From Verrucomicrobiota bacterium (GTDB lineage Bacteria; Verrucomicrobiota; Verrucomicrobiia; Limisphaerales; J093), in contig JADJWF010000004.1 of the NCBI GenBank assembly GCA_016716505.1, forward strand, positions 762,475-826,474: 64,000 nt of DNA. The letters are read 5' to 3'. A model generated the notes under the pieces. The model was not told the origin of the DNA. It saw nothing but the letters and a program-made list of their open reading frames with translations, and searched no databases. How positions within the stretch are numbered: the stretch's first letter is position 1; each line of letters opens with the position of its first letter. The translations under genes and the position numbers were made by a program. Positions 60,847-64,000 of this stretch are shown piece after piece.

Positions 60847-62441
60847 ACACCGCAGCAACGATCTCCTACGTGCCGGTCGTCCTGATCGGGGGTTATTTGC
60901 TCCTGTTGCTGGGACTTGGACTGGTGAGCCAGCGGTTCTTCCGGGGCACGAGCGCGGATTACTTCCTCGTGAGCCGTTCCGTCGGACCCTTTCTGCTGCT
61001 GATGTCCATCTTCGGCACCACCATGACCGGTTTCGCCATGGTCGGCTCATCGGGCAAGGCGTACAGCGACGGCATCGGCGTGTACGGTCTCATGGCCTCC
61101 TGGTCCGGACTGATCCACTCCGGAGTCTTTTTCCTGGTGGGCATCCGCCTCTGGGCGATTGGCAAGCGGTACGGCTACGTGACGCAGTGCGCCTTCTTCC
61201 GGGACCGGTTCGAGTCGCCCACGCTTGGCTATCTGCTGTTTCCGGTCCTGGTGCTGCTGGTGATCCCCTATTTGCTCGTGGGAGTGATTTCGGCGGGCAA
61301 GTTCCTTCAATCCGCCACGGCCGGCACGTTCCCCGAGCTGTTCGCGCTGACGATCAAGGCCGCTGACGGCACAGTGCGCGCCCATCCGCTCAGCGGCGGC
61401 ATCCCGCCGTGGCTGGGCAGCGGCATCATCTGTTTGATCGTGCTCGGTTACGTGTTTTTTGGTGGGCTGCGGGGTGCCGTGTGGGCCAACACCTTTCAGA
61501 CGATCGTCTTCCTGTGCGCCGGCATCGTGGCCTTCTGGATGATCAGCGACCGCCTTGGCGGCATGGCGGAGGCGACGCGCCGGGCGGCCGAAAGCGCCTT
61601 TGGCGGACCGCGGCTGGCCCGCGAGGGGATGATCGGGCACCTCCAGTTCCTGTCTTACTGTCTGATCCCGCTTTCCGTCGGCATGTTTCCGCACCTCTTC
61701 CAGCACTGGTTGACGGCCCGCAACGCGAAGAGTTTCCGGCTGACGGTGGTGGCGCATCCGATCTTTATCATGCTGGTCTGGGTGCCGTGCATCCTGATCG
61801 GCCTGTGGGCGACCGGCCACCTGGGCGAAGGCGTGAACCCGAACGCCGTGCTCGGCCGGATGGTCAACCAACTGGTGCATTCGCCGGTCCTCACCGGGAT
61901 CGTTGCGGCGGGCGTCCTCGCGGCCATCATGTCCAGTCTCGACTCGCAGTTCATGTGCCTGGGGACCATGTTCACCGAAGACATCATCGTCCGACGGTTT
62001 GGCCGGGAGCGGTTCTCTGACCGCCAGGAGGTCCTGCTGGCGCGCGGGTTCATCGTCGCCATCGTCGCCATTACGTACTTCCTCGCGCTGTATCTCAAGG
62101 ACACCGCCCATGTCTTCGATCTCGGCGTGTGGTGTTTCTCGGGCTTTGCCGGGCTGTTCCCGCTGATCTTCGCCGCGCTCTACTGGCGGCGGGCGACGAA
62201 GGCGGGCATGATCACCGGGCTGGCCGCCACCGCCGTCTCGTGGTTGATCCTTTTCTGGCACGACATCTTCGCGCCGGGCAAACAGGCTGGCGGCGACGAG
62301 TTGCTGGTCGCGGGCATGATGCCGGTGGTCTTCATCGTGGTCGCGTCGGCCGCAGGCGTGATCGTCGGCTCGCTGTTGAGCCGGCCGCCCAGCCGGGAGA
62401 CGGTGGACAAATTCTTCCCGGCCCCGGCGGCGGCCAATTGA
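60843..62441 (+). CDS. Sodium:solute symporter (SSS family)
   Basis: A 532-residue carrier with about 13 helices. The SSS signature is visible in FLVSRSVGPFLLLMSIFGTTMTGFAMVGSSGKAY (helix 1 unwound region), LGYVFFGGLRGAVWANTFQTIVF, and GVLAAIMSSLDSQFMCLGTMFTEDI, where the paired Ser residues form the second sodium site. The ATG at 60843 overlaps the DUF3311 stop. It imports an unidentified organic solute with sodium; neighbours (PQQ-like proteins, CoA-ligase-like enzyme) hint at an organic acid or sugar. Confidence 0.92.
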   Translation: MNTAATISYVPVVLIGGYLLLLLGLGLVSQRFFRGTSADYFLVSRSVGPFLLLMSIFGTTMTGFAMVGSSGKAYSDGIGVYGLMASWSGLIHSGVFFLVGIRLWAIGKRYGYVTQCAFFRDRFESPTLGYLLFPVLVLLVIPYLLVGVISAGKFLQSATAGTFPELFALTIKAADGTVRAHPLSGGIPPWLGSGIICLIVLGYVFFGGLRGAVWANTFQTIVFLCAGIVAFWMISDRLGGMAEATRRAAESAFGGPRLAREGMIGHLQFLSYCLIPLSVGMFPHLFQHWLTARNAKSFRLTVVAHPIFIMLVWVPCILIGLWATGHLGEGVNPNAVLGRMVNQLVHSPVLTGIVAAGVLAAIMSSLDSQFMCLGTMFTEDIIVRRFGRERFSDRQEVLLARGFIVAIVAITYFLALYLKDTAHVFDLGVWCFSGFAGLFPLIFAALYWRRATKAGMITGLAATAVSWLILFWHDIFAPGKQAGGDELLVAGMMPVVFIVVASAAGVIVGSLLSRPPSRETVDKFFPAPAAAN

Positions 62442-62559
62442 GCCGACTAGCCATGCAAGCGAGTCAACGTCGTTGTTCTGGTCCACTCGGCGACACGGAA
62501 TCCCGCCGGCTCCTCGCCGCCTTCAAGTTTTTTCCGTTCGAACTGCAACTGACACTTCC

Positions 62560-63633
62560 ATGAGCGTCTCCGCTACCGACATCCAAAACGCCCGGCAACA
62601 ACTCGACGCGCACCTGCGCGAGATCATCGCCTGGCACTTCAGTCCCGAGACTGGTTGCCCTTTCTGGCTGGACTGGGCCGCCAAGAACTGGGACCCGCGC
62701 CGGGAGATTCAGTCATTCGACGACATGCTGAAGTTCCCGCACTTTCAGGACGAGTGGCTGCGTGACCTGCAGCCGGAGGTCTGGGTGCCGGCCCCGTTCA
62801 AGGGCAAACCGTTCAACATCTTCGAAACCGGCGGCACCACCGGCATGCCCAAGCAACGCATCGGCTGGAACGACTACAAGGTGGATTACTCGGAGTTCAG
62901 CGAAAAAATCTCCGATGAACATTTCCCGCGCGGCGGTGCGTGGCTGATGATGGGCCCTACAGGTCCCCGCCGCCTGCGTCTGGCCATCGAGCACCTGGCC
63001 AACGTCCGCGGCAGTTCGTGCTACTTCATTGACTTGGATCCGCGCTGGGTGAAGAAGCTGCTGGTCGACAAGAAGTACGATCAGGCCAAGGCCTACATGG
63101 CGCACGTGGTGGATCAGGCGGTCACGATTCTCACCCATCGCAAGGTCACTGGGCTGTTCACGACGCCGAAGTTGCTCGAAGCCCTGGCGGAGAAGGTGAA
63201 CCTCTGGGAGGTCGGCATTCGCGGCGTGTTCTGCGGCGGCACCTCAATGAAGCCGCAGGAGGTTCGTTTCATCATCGAGGAACTGCTCGAAAACCGCATC
63301 GGTTTCTATCCCACCTACGGCAACACACTGATGGGGCTGGCCGCCAGTGTGCCGCTCCGCCCCGAGGACAACTTCAGTGTCACCTACTACGCTCCGCAAC
63401 CGCGCGCGGTCCTGCGGGTGGTCAACCCCAAAAAGACGGATGAACTCGTGCCGTACGGCGAATTCGGACGCGTCGAACTCACCACCCTGACGAAGGAGTT
63501 CTTCATGCCGCGCTTCCTGGAGCGGGACGAGGCCATCCGCCGTCCGCCCCGCGCCCCCTACGCTTGGGATGGCGTCGGCGACGTGCGGCCCTTCGGCGCG
63601 ATGGAAAAGCAGATCGTCGAGGGCGTGTACTAG
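62560..63633 (+). CDS. Adenylate-forming ligase-like protein (PaaK-type), short
   Basis: A 357-residue protein with the AMP-binding loop FETGGTTGMPKQRIG (about 88-102) and later GVFCGGTSMKPQEV and FYPTYGNTLMGLA (the YGxTE-like position), resembling phenylacetate-CoA ligases. It ends soon after the core domain, without the usual C-terminal lid that carries the catalytic Lys, and family members are generally longer (430 or more). It may use a separate partner or make only the acyl-adenylate. It is 118 bp downstream of the symporter, possibly activating the imported acid. ATG at 62560 chosen. Confidence 0.82.
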   Translation: MSVSATDIQNARQQLDAHLREIIAWHFSPETGCPFWLDWAAKNWDPRREIQSFDDMLKFPHFQDEWLRDLQPEVWVPAPFKGKPFNIFETGGTTGMPKQRIGWNDYKVDYSEFSEKISDEHFPRGGAWLMMGPTGPRRLRLAIEHLANVRGSSCYFIDLDPRWVKKLLVDKKYDQAKAYMAHVVDQAVTILTHRKVTGLFTTPKLLEALAEKVNLWEVGIRGVFCGGTSMKPQEVRFIIEELLENRIGFYPTYGNTLMGLAASVPLRPEDNFSVTYYAPQPRAVLRVVNPKKTDELVPYGEFGRVELTTLTKEFFMPRFLERDEAIRRPPRAPYAWDGVGDVRPFGAMEKQIVEGVY

Positions 63634-63819
63634 GGCCCCACGGCGGGCCGGCGGGGAGAATCATTGCCGCCCGGAGCTTCGATTCCTCCGACTGCCCGAC
63701 GCGGCCTGCGAGCAAATCGTTCCTGCGGAGCCGGGTTGAGGAGCAAGGCCCTGCGCCGGGACTTTTCCGGTGCTCGCTGGTCGCAGCGAAGGGCGCGGTG
63801 GGCGATCGGCGCGTTGGGA

Positions 63820-63854
63820 GCTCCATGGCCGGAAGGCCGCTCCGGCCATGGAGC
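63820..63854. terminator. Perfect 13-bp hairpin between convergent genes
   Basis: GCTCCATGGCCGG (63820-63832) pairs exactly with CCGGCCATGGAGC (63842-63854) around a 9-nt loop, 10 bp past the enolase stop. There is no T-tract on either strand, so it may stop transcription from both sides only weakly or protect 3' ends. Confidence 0.5.
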
Positions 63855-63864
63855 AAATCTACCG

Positions 63865-64000
63865 TCAGGCGCCCTTGGGCAGCGCGGTCTTGCCGGCGTA
63901 CACCGCGGTCTTGCCGAGCAGTTGCTCGATGCGGAGAAGCTGGTTGTACTTGGCCAGGCGGTCGCTGCGGCTCAGGGAGCCGGTCTTGACCTGGCCGCAG
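63865..64000 (-). CDS. eno: Enolase, C-terminal fragment (cut by window edge)
   Basis: Reading leftward from the right edge, the frame gives CGQVKTGSLSRSDRLAKYNQLL, then RIEQLLGKTAVYAG and a short tail to the TGA at 63865-63867. The GQxKTGSxSRS(D/E)R segment and the final AKYNQLLRIE helix are the invariant end of enolase, the glycolytic enzyme that interconverts 2-phosphoglycerate and phosphoenolpyruvate. Only the last 45 residues are inside the window; nothing suggests damage. Confidence 0.93.
   Translation of the reverse strand, partial: CGQVKTGSLSRSDRLAKYNQLLRIEQLLGKTAVYAGKTALPKGA

Noticed and set aside
1..64000. tRNA, rRNA, insertion sequences, prophage or integrase genes
   Set aside because: I looked for conserved T-loops, rRNA segments and transposase motifs and found none.

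Overview
The window looks like a chromosomal segment of a high-GC Verrucomicrobiota bacterium, probably from a Limisphaera/Pedosphaera-type lineage. This is inferred from gene content, not from a marker gene. The clues are a PEP-CTERM sorting tail, pseudopilins with the H-x9-DG signature, several Tat-exported Gfo/Idh/MocA oxidoreductases and sugar isomerases, PQQ-like beta-propeller proteins, large exported glycosidases and very many 4-bp ATGA gene overlaps. I see no rRNA, tRNA, CRISPR array, transposase or phage genes.

Layout. 1-1775 is a tandem array of about 159-bp units, each packed with short hairpins. 1999-10464 (+) carries an exported amidohydrolase, an AbrB-type antitoxin/Doc pair coupled by ATGA overlap to a PP2C phosphatase and a COG4248-type kinase, a phosphohexomutase and an exported M3 oligopeptidase. 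10486-20404 (-) is one tightly overlapped operon for an energy-converting-hydrogenase-related (Ehr) membrane complex without [NiFe] ligands, with a PTS-EIIA/helix-turn-helix gene inside it. 20840-22364 (-) has an exported TIM-barrel protein and a frameshifted Tat-signal gene.

22578-25646 (+) is a cobalamin riboswitch with its own terminator, followed by a PEP-CTERM protein, a second exported protein and an H-x9-DG pseudopilin. 25633-40005 is mixed: anmK, a SIS-domain isomerase, a LysM protein, an exported oxidoreductase, GNAT, RluA-type pseudouridine synthase, a basic-tailed small protein, a cytochrome-like pair (DUF3365/DUF4405), a CoA-binding protein, a GH2 glycosidase and a sugar isomerase/epimerase. 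40750-45933 (+) holds sucC without sucD and three tandem CNNM/CBS membrane proteins. 46098-48732 (-) holds an exported TIM-barrel glycosidase and another Tat-exported oxidoreductase.

48832-51798 is a nickel-linked locus: an exported FmdE-like protein diverges from an exported protein, a pseudopilin and nikR. rsmI, an MMPL/HpnN-like RND protein and yebC follow. 56471-63633 (+) carries two PQQ-like propeller proteins, a DUF3311/sodium-solute symporter pair and an adenylate-forming ligase. The 3' end of eno lies at the right edge.

The most interesting pattern is that the same gene pair, an exported protein with a shared C-terminal module followed directly by a pseudopilin, occurs twice. One copy is under a B12 riboswitch and the other is next to NikR. 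This suggests a surface system for acquiring cobalt/corrinoid and nickel that has not been worked out.
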